A DNA stretch of 13,916 nucleotides from Acidiferrobacteraceae bacterium (lineage in GTDB: Bacteria > Pseudomonadota > Gammaproteobacteria > Arenicellales > UBA868). Position 1 is the first letter of the stretch. Each line of letters opens with the position of its first letter. The position numbers were made by a program, and so were the translations under genes. Below are positions 7,118-13,538 of this stretch, in pieces. The stretch lies in the NCBI GenBank assembly GCA_002731295.1, contig PCBE01000047.1:1-13916 (forward strand), in the 5' to 3' direction. The notes beneath the pieces were generated by a model. The model searched no databases. It saw only the letters and a program-made list of their open reading frames with translations, and was not told the origin of the DNA.

Positions 7118-7930
7118 ATGACGGACCGAAGTGAAGAACTGATGGTAGAGCGACGTGGTGCGGTTCTGGAGATCACGTTGAACAGGCCCAAAGTTAACGC
7201 AATAGATTTTACCCTGAGCCGGATGCTCAACGATGCAATCGTGACTCTGCGCGATGATCCAGGTCTGCGCGTCGGCTTGCTGACCGCAGCGGGTGATCGG
7301 GTTTTTTCAGCCGGCTGGGACTTAAAAGCAGTAGACAGTGGCGAGCAGCAGCTGGATAACTGGTGGGAGGCCGATGTTGATCTGCCCGGCGGTTTTGCGG
7401 GCCTCACGGAAATGTGGGATCTCAACAAACCGGTGATCGTGGCTCTGAACGGACTGACCATAGGCGGCGGGTTTGAACTGGCGATGGCCTGCGACCTGAT
7501 CATTGCTGCTGATCACGTCGAGTTCGCGTTGCCTGAAATGCCGTTGGGCATGGTGCCGGATGCAGGGGCCATACAGCGCCTGCCCCGCCGACTCCCTTAC
7601 AACATAGCGATGGAGATGTTGCTTCTGGGTCGCCGGATGTCGGCTGAGGAGGCAGCCCAGCGCGGGCTGGTCAACGCAGTGGTTCCGGCTGACAAACTAA
7701 TGACACGTGCGCGTGAATGGGCGGATCAGATTGCTGATTCGGCACCACTGGCTGTCCAGACCGTAAAAGAAGTGCTGCGCGCGATCGAAGGCGATACGGT
7801 GGAGAATGCCTTTCAGACCATGCGTACCGGAGACTTGCCGGTTTATCGCAAAATGCTCAAGTCAGAGGATGCGAAAGAGGGTGTACGGGCTTTCGTAGAG
7901 AAGCGAAAACCGATTTTTCGGGGTGAATAG
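7118..7930 (+). CDS. caiD: CaiD-like crotonobetainyl-CoA hydratase (carnitinyl-CoA dehydratase)
   Basis: The 270-residue crotonase-fold protein resembles E. coli CaiD closely from memory, not just the superfamily. Shared blocks are RPKVNAID, FSAGWDLKA (oxyanion/CoA site, about 63-71), GGFAGLTE (91-98), GGGFELA (Glu120), FALPEMPLGMVPD (Glu140), GRRMSAEEA, and the tail with SEDAKEG and EKRKP. Glu120 and Glu140 match the two catalytic glutamates of the family. It would interconvert crotonobetainyl-CoA and L-carnitinyl-CoA in the cytosol. ATG 7118 has GAGGA six bases upstream; a GTG at 7106 in the same frame is less likely because it lies within that ribosome site. It is the first gene of the plus-strand unit and ends 13 bases before the carnitine dehydrogenase gene. 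A general enoyl-CoA hydratase is the alternative. Confidence 0.85.
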   Translation: MTDRSEELMVERRGAVLEITLNRPKVNAIDFTLSRMLNDAIVTLRDDPGLRVGLLTAAGDRVFSAGWDLKAVDSGEQQLDNWWEADVDLPGGFAGLTEMWDLNKPVIVALNGLTIGGGFELAMACDLIIAADHVEFALPEMPLGMVPDAGAIQRLPRRLPYNIAMEMLLLGRRMSAEEAAQRGLVNAVVPADKLMTRAREWADQIADSAPLAVQTVKEVLRAIEGDTVENAFQTMRTGDLPVYRKMLKSEDAKEGVRAFVEKRKPIFRGE

Positions 7931-7943
7931 GAATTGATGACAT

Positions 7944-8921
7944 ATGAAGGCTAAAAACATCCAACGCGTAGCGCTGATCGGGGGCGGGGTAATCGGTAGC
8001 GGATGGGCAACACGATGTCTTGTCCACGGGCTGTCGGTGGTCGTGACAGACCCCTCCCCTGCTGCGGCTGAGATGGTCTTGAAGACTGTCGACAGCGCCT
8101 GGCCGATACTCGAAGAGGCGGGCCTCGGCGAAAAAGCTGATCGCAGCAAACTGGAATTTTCCCCTGATATCGAGACGGCTGTTGCGGATGCGGATTTTGT
8201 TCAGGAAAACGTACCTGAGCGCGAGGATCTCAAGATTGCTGTGCACGAAGAGATCGGCCGGCACGCCAAAGGCGACATCGTGGTTGCCTCGAGTTCATCG
8301 GGTTTACTGCCCAGCCGTCTCCAGTCCCGCTGCCGGAGACCGGAGCGACTGGTAATCGGTCATCCCTTTGCCCCGGTCTATCTATTGCCGCTGGTTGAAG
8401 TCGTGGGCGGTGAGCAGACCAGCCTCGAGTTTGTGCGTGCCGCAGGTGCGTTCTACCGCAAGATCGGCATGCGCCCGTTGCATGTCCGAAAGGAAGTCGA
8501 GGCTTATATTGCCGATAGACTCCAGGAGTCGCTTTACCGAGAAGCACTTCACCTCATCAATGACGGTCTAGCGACTGTGCCCGAGATCGACGCCGCCGTT
8601 ACCGGGGGTCCGGGTTTGAGGTGGGCGTTCATGGGAACCTTTATGGCGTGGCATCTGGGTGGGGGGCCAGGCGGTATGCGTCATACTATCGAGCAGTTCG
8701 GGCCGGCCCTTGAACTACCGTGGTCACACATGAAGGCCCCCAAGCTGACTGAGGAACTCAAGAACAGGATTGTGGAGGGCTGCGAGGTCGAATCGGGCGA
8801 TCGAGATTTCAATGAACTGGAACGACGACGGGATCAGTGTCTGGCGGAAATCCAGAAAGTACTGGAGAAATACTGGTACCCACCCGGGCAGGATGGTTGG
8901 CCTGAGATGAGCACAGAATGA
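7944..8921 (+). CDS. cdhA: L-carnitine 3-dehydrogenase (3-hydroxyacyl-CoA dehydrogenase fold)
   Basis: The 325-residue protein has an N-terminal NAD-binding Rossmann domain with G13-x-G15-x-x-G18 (LIGGGVIGSGW) and the ADADFVQENVPER segment, then a helical 3-hydroxyacyl dehydrogenase C-terminal domain. It matches Pseudomonas carnitine dehydrogenase in long remembered blocks: PVYLLPLVEVVGGE, MRPLHVRKEV, REALHLINDG, PGLRWAFMGTF and the QFGPALELPW region. The reaction is NAD-dependent oxidation of L-carnitine to 3-dehydrocarnitine. The catalytic His140 is kept, but the following motif is HPFAPV where most relatives have HPFNPV. ATG 7944 has an AGGA at 7929-7932, rather far away. The gene lies directly between the CaiD-like hydratase and the BKACE enzyme that uses its product. 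Confidence 0.88.
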   Translation: MKAKNIQRVALIGGGVIGSGWATRCLVHGLSVVVTDPSPAAAEMVLKTVDSAWPILEEAGLGEKADRSKLEFSPDIETAVADADFVQENVPEREDLKIAVHEEIGRHAKGDIVVASSSSGLLPSRLQSRCRRPERLVIGHPFAPVYLLPLVEVVGGEQTSLEFVRAAGAFYRKIGMRPLHVRKEVEAYIADRLQESLYREALHLINDGLATVPEIDAAVTGGPGLRWAFMGTFMAWHLGGGPGGMRHTIEQFGPALELPWSHMKAPKLTEELKNRIVEGCEVESGDRDFNELERRRDQCLAEIQKVLEKYWYPPGQDGWPEMSTE

Positions 8922-8981
8922 AGATGCGAAAACAAGTGTTGTTAATGGAGCGGAACTGAAAGCAGTACTAAGGAGAACACC

Positions 8982-9866
8982 ATGGAGATGAACAGAGAAG
9001 TGGTCGTCACTTGTGCGGTGACAGGAGCAGGAGATACGGTTGGCAAGCACCCCGACGTGCCGGTCACGCCGGAACAGATTGCTAACGCGGCAATCGAGGC
9101 GGCGGATGCCGGGGCCGCGATCGTCCATATCCACGTACGTGACCCAGAAACGGGTATTGGCAGTCGTGACGTCGACCTGTTCAAAGATGCGGTGGAGCGG
9201 GTTCGGAACAGTGGTCGGGATGTATTGATCAACCTGACGGCAGGCATGGGGGGTGATCTTGTGGTGGATGATGATGACCCCACCATTGCAGGACCTGGCT
9301 CCGATATGGTCAATGCACAAACACGAATTGCTCATGTCGAATTACTGCGGCCGGATATTGCGACGCTCGATTGCGGCACCATCAATTTCAGCGACAGCAA
9401 CTACATCTACGTGCAGACCCCCAACATGCTCCGCAGTATGGCCGCGCGTTACCAGGAAATCGGTGTTAAGCCTGAGATGGAGGTGTTCGATCTGGGTCAC
9501 CTGAGGTTTGCCAACCAGATGTTGAGCGAGGGACTCATCAATTCCCCTGCCATGTTCCAGATATGTCTTGGAATTCCTTGGGGTGCAGGTGCTGATCCAG
9601 CGACCATGAACGCGATGGTCGGACACCTACCGCCCGATGTGTTCTGGTCTGGATTCGGCATCAGCCGTGCCCAGATGCCGATGGTGGCACAGGCGATGCT
9701 GCTCGGTGGCAACGTACGGGTCGGTTTGGAAGACAATCTCTATCTGGAGAAAGGTGTCTTCGCGAGTAACGGTGAACTGGTCGATAAAGCAGTTCGGATA
9801 ATTCGTGAGCTGGGCGGTCGACCCTGCAGCGCAGATGAAACCCGGGCTAAGCTGGGAATAAAGTAG
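8982..9866 (+). CDS. cdhB: 3-dehydrocarnitine cleavage enzyme (BKACE family, DUF849)
   Basis: The 294-residue protein belongs to the beta-keto acid cleavage enzymes, zinc-dependent TIM barrels that condense a beta-keto acid with acetyl-CoA and split it into acetoacetate and a shorter acyl-CoA. For dehydrocarnitine the products are acetoacetate and betainyl-CoA. The zinc ligands are visible as HIH (His49 and His51, in VHIHVRD) and Glu250 in [16 protein letters not shown] near the N-terminus, [10 protein letters not shown] (84-93), LDCGTINF and [18 protein letters not shown] agree with the Pseudomonas carnitine-pathway member. Neighbouring cdhA-like sequence fixes the substrate with fair confidence, since BKACE members vary. 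The ATG has AAGGAG at 8970-8975, 6 bases upstream; a second in-frame ATG at 8988 has poorer spacing. The 60-base gap from the dehydrogenase gene fits one operon. Confidence 0.88.
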   Translation: MEMNREVVVTCAVTGAGDTVGKHPDVPVTPEQIANAAIEAADAGAAIVHIHVRDPETGIGSRDVDLFKDAVERVRNSGRDVLINLTAGMGGDLVVDDDDPTIAGPGSDMVNAQTRIAHVELLRPDIATLDCGTINFSDSNYIYVQTPNMLRSMAARYQEIGVKPEMEVFDLGHLRFANQMLSEGLINSPAMFQICLGIPWGAGADPATMNAMVGHLPPDVFWSGFGISRAQMPMVAQAMLLGGNVRVGLEDNLYLEKGVFASNGELVDKAVRIIRELGGRPCSADETRAKLGIK

Positions 9867-9883
9867 GGGCTGGTTGCAAGTTC

Positions 9884-9900
9884 GGGAGACTCGGGTCCCC
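9884..9900. terminator. GC-rich hairpin after the BKACE gene
   Basis: GGG-A-GAC (9884-9890), loop TCGG and GTC-CCC (9895-9900) form a six-pair stem with one bulged A. No U-run follows on either strand, so it is at best a weak or Rho-assisted terminator. It stands between the BKACE stop and the stop of the minus-strand monooxygenase remnant, a natural place for a bidirectional terminator. It also encloses the only GGGAG that could serve the GTG at 9902. Confidence 0.3.
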
Positions 9901-9901
9901 C

Positions 9902-10636
9902 GTGGACAGCTCAGCTGGCCGTCTGTTGTTCGGCAGTAGCGGTCGCACTTTGGTCAAATGCTGGCATTACTTCGTTGATGAACAGTTCCAGCGAGCGTTT
10001 TTGTGCAGCCTGACCGAGGCCAAAACTTGCACAATAGGTGATTTTGTTGCCCAGTTGAAGGAATTGCTGGATTTTCTCGAAATCTCGAAACTGACCCTTG
10101 TCGGGTTGTCGATGGGTGGGGTCATTGCACAGGGGTTTGCGGCTGATGCACACGAGAGGCTTGAAAAGCTGATACTGATGAACACCATGTACCGGCGAAC
10201 GGATGCGGAGCTTAAAGGGGTTCGCAGCCGCCTCAAGATCACCGTCGATAAAGGACTCAAACCTGTTGCCGATTTGGCGCTTGACCGCTGGTTTGATGAC
10301 GCATTCAGGTGGGCTAACCCAGATGTTGTTAGCAGCATAAGAAATCGCTTGATATCCAACGACCTTACGGCTTACTCCACGGCTTACGGGATATTTGTGG
10401 AAGCGGACCGGGAAATCGGTGCAGCACTTAAGCAGGTGCGATGCCCCACACTGGTGATGACCGGTGAGCTCGACACGGGTTCGACCCCGGAACTGGCTTA
10501 TAGAATGGCCGCGGATCTAGGCGACGCACAGGTCGTCATCTTGCCCGGCTTGCGCCATTTGGCACCTCTTGAAGACCCGCCGCAGGTCAACCGGGTGTTA
10601 CTGGAGTTTCTCGGTATTGATTTACTACCTAGCTGA
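9902..10636 (+). CDS. Alpha/beta hydrolase, probably 5'-truncated (PcaD-like)
   Basis: The open frame of 244 codons has a good alpha/beta-hydrolase body from about residue 44. TIGDFVAQLKELLDFLEI leads into the nucleophile elbow GLSMGG (Ser70), then a helical cap, acid Asp191 (TGELDTGSTPE) and His219 (GLRHLAPLEDP). The catalytic triad is complete. The first 43 residues are not family-like. They lack the expected early strands, the HG oxyanion motif and the D-x-R-G-H-G loop, and they are encoded by DNA that reads on the other strand as a monooxygenase tail. The only start is a GTG at 9902 whose upstream GGGAG lies in a hairpin. I infer a pseudogene or a fusion with an overprinted N-terminus. 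Next to a PcaC-type gene, a beta-ketoadipate enol-lactonase-like or related ester hydrolase is a reasonable ancestor. Confidence 0.65.
   Translation: MDSSAGRLLFGSSGRTLVKCWHYFVDEQFQRAFLCSLTEAKTCTIGDFVAQLKELLDFLEISKLTLVGLSMGGVIAQGFAADAHERLEKLILMNTMYRRTDAELKGVRSRLKITVDKGLKPVADLALDRWFDDAFRWANPDVVSSIRNRLISNDLTAYSTAYGIFVEADREIGAALKQVRCPTLVMTGELDTGSTPELAYRMAADLGDAQVVILPGLRHLAPLEDPPQVNRVLLEFLGIDLLPS
9911..10030 (-). pseudogene. C-terminal remnant of a luciferase-like flavin monooxygenase
   Basis: Read on the minus strand, 10030 to 9911 encodes about 39 residues and a TGA stop. The core QKRSLELFINEVMPAF is the kind of C-terminal helix seen in LLM-class flavin-dependent oxidoreductases, where an R-S-[LM]-x-L-F-x-x-E-V-[MI]-P-x-[FL] pattern closes the protein. 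Codon choice is coding-like (GGC CTC GGT, CTG GAA CTG TTC ATC AAC GAA). Upstream of 10030 on this strand the frame becomes the antisense of the hydrolase gene, so the first roughly 300 residues expected for the family are missing. The join coincides within a few bases with the point where hydrolase similarity begins. The family call rests on a short recalled motif. Confidence 0.55.
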
Positions 10637-10664
10637 ACAATTTTAATTCCATCACAACGCCAAC

Positions 10665-10670
10665 AGGAGG
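10665..10670 (+). promoter_or_regulatory. Consensus ribosome binding site
   Basis: AGGAGG sits 5 bases before ATG 10676. It is the only full-consensus site in the window and fixes the start of the following gene. Confidence 0.8.
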
Positions 10671-10675
10671 CAGAT

Positions 10676-11056
10676 ATGGATAAAGCGCTATTTGACAAAG
10701 GACTGGCCACACGTCGGGACGTTCTCGGCAAAGAATACGTTGACAATGCACTGGCGAATGCCAGTGAGTTTGCCCAGGAGTTTCAGGAACTTCTCACGGA
10801 ATACTGCTGGGGTGCCGTATGGGGCGATGAAACGCTTGATCGAAAGACGCGCAGCATGCTTAACGTGGTGATGCTTGCGGCGCTTAACCGGATGCACGAG
10901 TGGGAGCTTCATTTTCGCGGGGCCATCGTCAATGGTGTGTCGCGTGACGAGCTCAAGGCCATTTTGAATCAGATCGCCATTTATTGCGGCGTGCCGGCCT
11001 CTGTTGAATGTCATCGAATTGCAAAGCGTGTTTTTGCCGAGCTCGATGGTGACTGA
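10676..11056 (+). CDS. Carboxymuconolactone decarboxylase family protein (PcaC-type)
   Basis: The 126-residue all-helical protein has the length and layout of 4-carboxymuconolactone decarboxylases. It has a leader with TRRDVLGKEYVDNAL, then FQELLTEYCWGAVWG, LDRKTRSMLNVVMLAALNR, the His79-containing ELHFRGAIVNG and the hallmark helix NQIAIYCGVPA (98-108). It lacks the CxxC peroxidatic pair of AhpD-type relatives, so a decarboxylase-like rather than redox role is favoured. In aromatic degraders pcaC often adjoins pcaD, which matches the hydrolase just upstream, yet no other protocatechuate gene is in view. A role on another lactone or beta-keto acid is therefore possible. The strong ribosome site suggests good expression. 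It is followed 14 bases later by the esterase gene. Confidence 0.85.
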   Translation: MDKALFDKGLATRRDVLGKEYVDNALANASEFAQEFQELLTEYCWGAVWGDETLDRKTRSMLNVVMLAALNRMHEWELHFRGAIVNGVSRDELKAILNQIAIYCGVPASVECHRIAKRVFAELDGD

Positions 11057-11070
11057 CGAGCTATGCTAGC

Positions 11071-12306
11071 GTGAAGACTATAGTTGCTGAGAATCCGGCC
11101 TCGCTTGGGTTTTCACAAGAAAGGCTGGAACGTATCAGTGTCTGGATGGATCGTTATGTTAATGCCGGTAAGCTGCCCTGTGCGTTGACACTGATCTGTC
11201 GTCATGGTGAGGTCGTGTTCGCCCGCAGTGTTGGCCAGCGACACCTGGATTCAGGTGGATCGATCGAGATGGATTCGATCTTTCGGATCTTCTCGATGTC
11301 CAAGCCACTGACCTCGGTTGCTGTGATGATGTTGTATGAGGAAGGAAATTTTCAACTCGATGACCCGATATCCCGATTCATTCCGTGCCTCGCCGATCCC
11401 AGGGTGATGGTTTCGAATGTCGACGGACAGTTACAGACTCGCCCGGCAAGCGGTCCAATTACGATCAAACAACTGTTGACGCATACCGCAGGATTTACCT
11501 ACGGCTGGAACGAAGAATTTTCACTGGGTGAAATCTACCAACAGGCCGCTGTCGATTTTTGGCCGAATAGCGGGGTGCTCGCCGACGTTGTGGAGCGGGT
11601 ATCGGAGTTGCCATTACTGTTTGAGCCGGGGAGCCGCTTCGGATACGGTATTTCAACCGATATATTAGGACGGTTCATCGAGGTGATTTCAGGACAGTCA
11701 CTGGCTGCCTTCATGCAGCAGCGCGTTTTTGAACCCTTAGGGATGACCGACACCGGGTTCTCAATCACGCCTGACAAGCTGGATCGTTTGACAACACTCT
11801 ATGAAGCAACAGGCGATAGCAGTACGCTCGTCCCAGTTGATACTCCCGGATCAACGCTTTTCGCTGCAGAAAACGTTACCACGTTTTCTGGCGGTGGCGG
11901 ATTATTGTCGACACCGGCGGACTACCTGCGATTTGCCGAGATGCTCCGCTGCCGGGGGGAGTTCAATGGTGTGCGTCTTCTGGGTTCACGGACTGTAGAT
12001 TTCATGACTCAGAATCACCTGCCCGGCGACCTGGCACAGATGGGTGATATAGACTTCGATGGCTGGAGTATTGCAGGTGAAGGTGTAGGCTTCGGCTTGG
12101 GATTTTCTGTGGTACTTGATTCGGTCCGGGCACGCACACTGTGCTCTGTGGGAGAATTCTCCTGGGGTGGCATAGCCAGTACCGTGTTTTGGGTCGATCC
12201 GATGGAAGATATCACCGCGATGTTTCTGACCCAGCTGACACCTTCGAGTACTTATACATTAAGACGCGAGCTTCGAGTACTGGTCTATCAGGCCCTGGTC
12301 GACTGA
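11071..12306 (+). CDS. Beta-lactamase-related serine hydrolase (family VIII esterase-like)
   Basis: This 411-residue protein has the class C beta-lactamase/penicillin-binding fold of family VIII esterases. The S-x-x-K motif is SMSK (nucleophile Ser75, Lys78), preceded by IFRIF. The tyrosine motif is FGYGISTDILGRFIEVISGQS (Tyr192), and the third motif is the WGG in FSWGGIASTVFWVDP rather than the KTG of true beta-lactamases. REPGM-type EPLGMTDTGF follows the Tyr motif as in the family. There is no signal peptide, so a cytosolic esterase is more likely than antibiotic resistance or cell-wall work. The substrate is unknown; a carboxylic ester or amide feeding the acyl-CoA genes is possible. The start is GTG at 11071 with only a weak GACGAG upstream. 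The ATG at 11064 closes after three codons. Confidence 0.85.
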   Translation: MKTIVAENPASLGFSQERLERISVWMDRYVNAGKLPCALTLICRHGEVVFARSVGQRHLDSGGSIEMDSIFRIFSMSKPLTSVAVMMLYEEGNFQLDDPISRFIPCLADPRVMVSNVDGQLQTRPASGPITIKQLLTHTAGFTYGWNEEFSLGEIYQQAAVDFWPNSGVLADVVERVSELPLLFEPGSRFGYGISTDILGRFIEVISGQSLAAFMQQRVFEPLGMTDTGFSITPDKLDRLTTLYEATGDSSTLVPVDTPGSTLFAAENVTTFSGGGGLLSTPADYLRFAEMLRCRGEFNGVRLLGSRTVDFMTQNHLPGDLAQMGDIDFDGWSIAGEGVGFGLGFSVVLDSVRARTLCSVGEFSWGGIASTVFWVDPMEDITAMFLTQLTPSSTYTLRRELRVLVYQALVD

Positions 12307-12358
12307 GGCTTAACGACTTGATGGCTACATGCGCTGGATCGGGGGCAAGAGACCAACG

Positions 12359-13531
12359 ATGAACAATCAGCAGAACCAGACCGACCCTGCAGCGCTGCCG
12401 CTGCAGGGCATCCGAGTCGTGGAACTGGGTACCAGTGTCGCCGCACCGTACGGTACCTGGATCCTGGCGAGCCTCGGCGCAGAAGTCGTCAAGGTGGAGC
12501 GTCCGGGCAAAGGAGATGACGCGCGCTACTGGGGGCCACCATTCTGGGAAGAGACCTCAACCATGTTTCATACCTACAATCGGGAAAAGCGCTCGTTAGA
12601 AGTAGACCTGAAGGATCCAGAGCAGGTTAAAAAGTTGCGGCGTTTCATTGCCGACGGCGTCGACGTGGTGGTCCAGAATCTCAGAGCGGGTGTTGCCGAC
12701 AGCGTAGGCCTAGGTGCTGAACAGTTGACAACAGAACTGCCTGGGTTGATCTATTGCAATATTCGGGCGTTTGGAGCCGCCGGGCCGATGCGGGAACAGC
12801 CTGGGTACGATCCTCTGATGCAGGCTTTTTCGGGGTTGATGAGTGTCAGTGGTGAAGCGGGTCGCAAGCCTGTGCGCGTGGGTACCTCAATAGTTGATAA
12901 GGGCGCCGGGATGTGGTGTGCGATTGGCGTGTTGTCCATGTTGAATGCCCGTCAGCAGACCGGTCGAGGCGGTGTCGTCGATACGTCATTGCTCGAAACT
13001 GCACTGGCATGGATGGGCTTTCATGTCGCCGATTTTCGTGCAACTGGGGAAGCACCCAAGCCGCAAGGATCCGGTGTCCGTGGAATTGCGCCTTACCAGG
13101 CCTATGAATGCGCTGATGGCTACCTCGTTGTCGGTGCAGCCAATGACCGATTGTTCAGGAAACTGGCTGAAGCACTGGGGCATCCCGAATGGTCGGAGGA
13201 CGAGCGGTTTGCAACCAACCCTGACAGGTTCGGCAATCTTGTTCAGCTCAACGAGTTGCTAGAACCACTGTTTCGCAATGCCGGCCGCGAACACTGGCAG
13301 ACGATGTTTAACGAACTTGGGATTCCCTGCGCGCCGCTACAGCAGCTCGATGAGGTGCTGGCACACGAGCAGGTTGAGGCGCTGGGCATTATTCAACGTG
13401 CCGATGAAGGCGCAATGCCACTCATCGGGCCGCCTGTAAGTTTTGACGGTCATCGCCCATCCGCCCGGCACCGGGCACCGGCGTTGGGTGAGTACAATGA
13501 TACCTATTCGGATGAGGTTTCTGACGAGTAA
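12359..13531 (+). CDS. CaiB/BaiF-family (type III) CoA-transferase
   Basis: The 390-residue protein shows the family layout: GIRVVELGTSVAAPYGTWILASLGAEVVKVERP (split here only as a landmark near residues 17-49), then DARYWGPPF, NREKRSLEVDL, and VQNLRAGVADSVGL. The catalytic Asp180 lies in GTSIVDKGAG, and GRGGVVDTSLLETAL follows. The C-terminal part (IAPYQAYECADGYLVVGAANDRLF) completes the ring-forming fold. Type III transferases move CoA between carboxylic acids through an aspartyl-CoA anhydride. In this setting it could exchange CoA between carnitinyl- or betainyl-CoA and gamma-butyrobetaine, as CaiB does between trimethylammonium acids, but the family includes many substrates. I choose ATG 12359 over ATG 12329 because the shorter form begins nearer the conserved GIRVVEL strand; neither has a strong ribosome site. 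Confidence 0.85.
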   Translation: MNNQQNQTDPAALPLQGIRVVELGTSVAAPYGTWILASLGAEVVKVERPGKGDDARYWGPPFWEETSTMFHTYNREKRSLEVDLKDPEQVKKLRRFIADGVDVVVQNLRAGVADSVGLGAEQLTTELPGLIYCNIRAFGAAGPMREQPGYDPLMQAFSGLMSVSGEAGRKPVRVGTSIVDKGAGMWCAIGVLSMLNARQQTGRGGVVDTSLLETALAWMGFHVADFRATGEAPKPQGSGVRGIAPYQAYECADGYLVVGAANDRLFRKLAEALGHPEWSEDERFATNPDRFGNLVQLNELLEPLFRNAGREHWQTMFNELGIPCAPLQQLDEVLAHEQVEALGIIQRADEGAMPLIGPPVSFDGHRPSARHRAPALGEYNDTYSDEVSDE

Positions 13532-13538
13532 AACAACC

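Noticed and set aside
8724..9335. 203-codon open frame on the minus strand across cdhA/cdhB
   Set aside because: It lies antisense to two clearly recognised genes, and its translation is rich in His, Arg, Cys and Thr with no recognisable motif.
11071..12306. Antibiotic-resistance beta-lactamase
   Set aside because: There is no signal peptide, and the third motif is WGG instead of KTG, which fits family VIII esterases.
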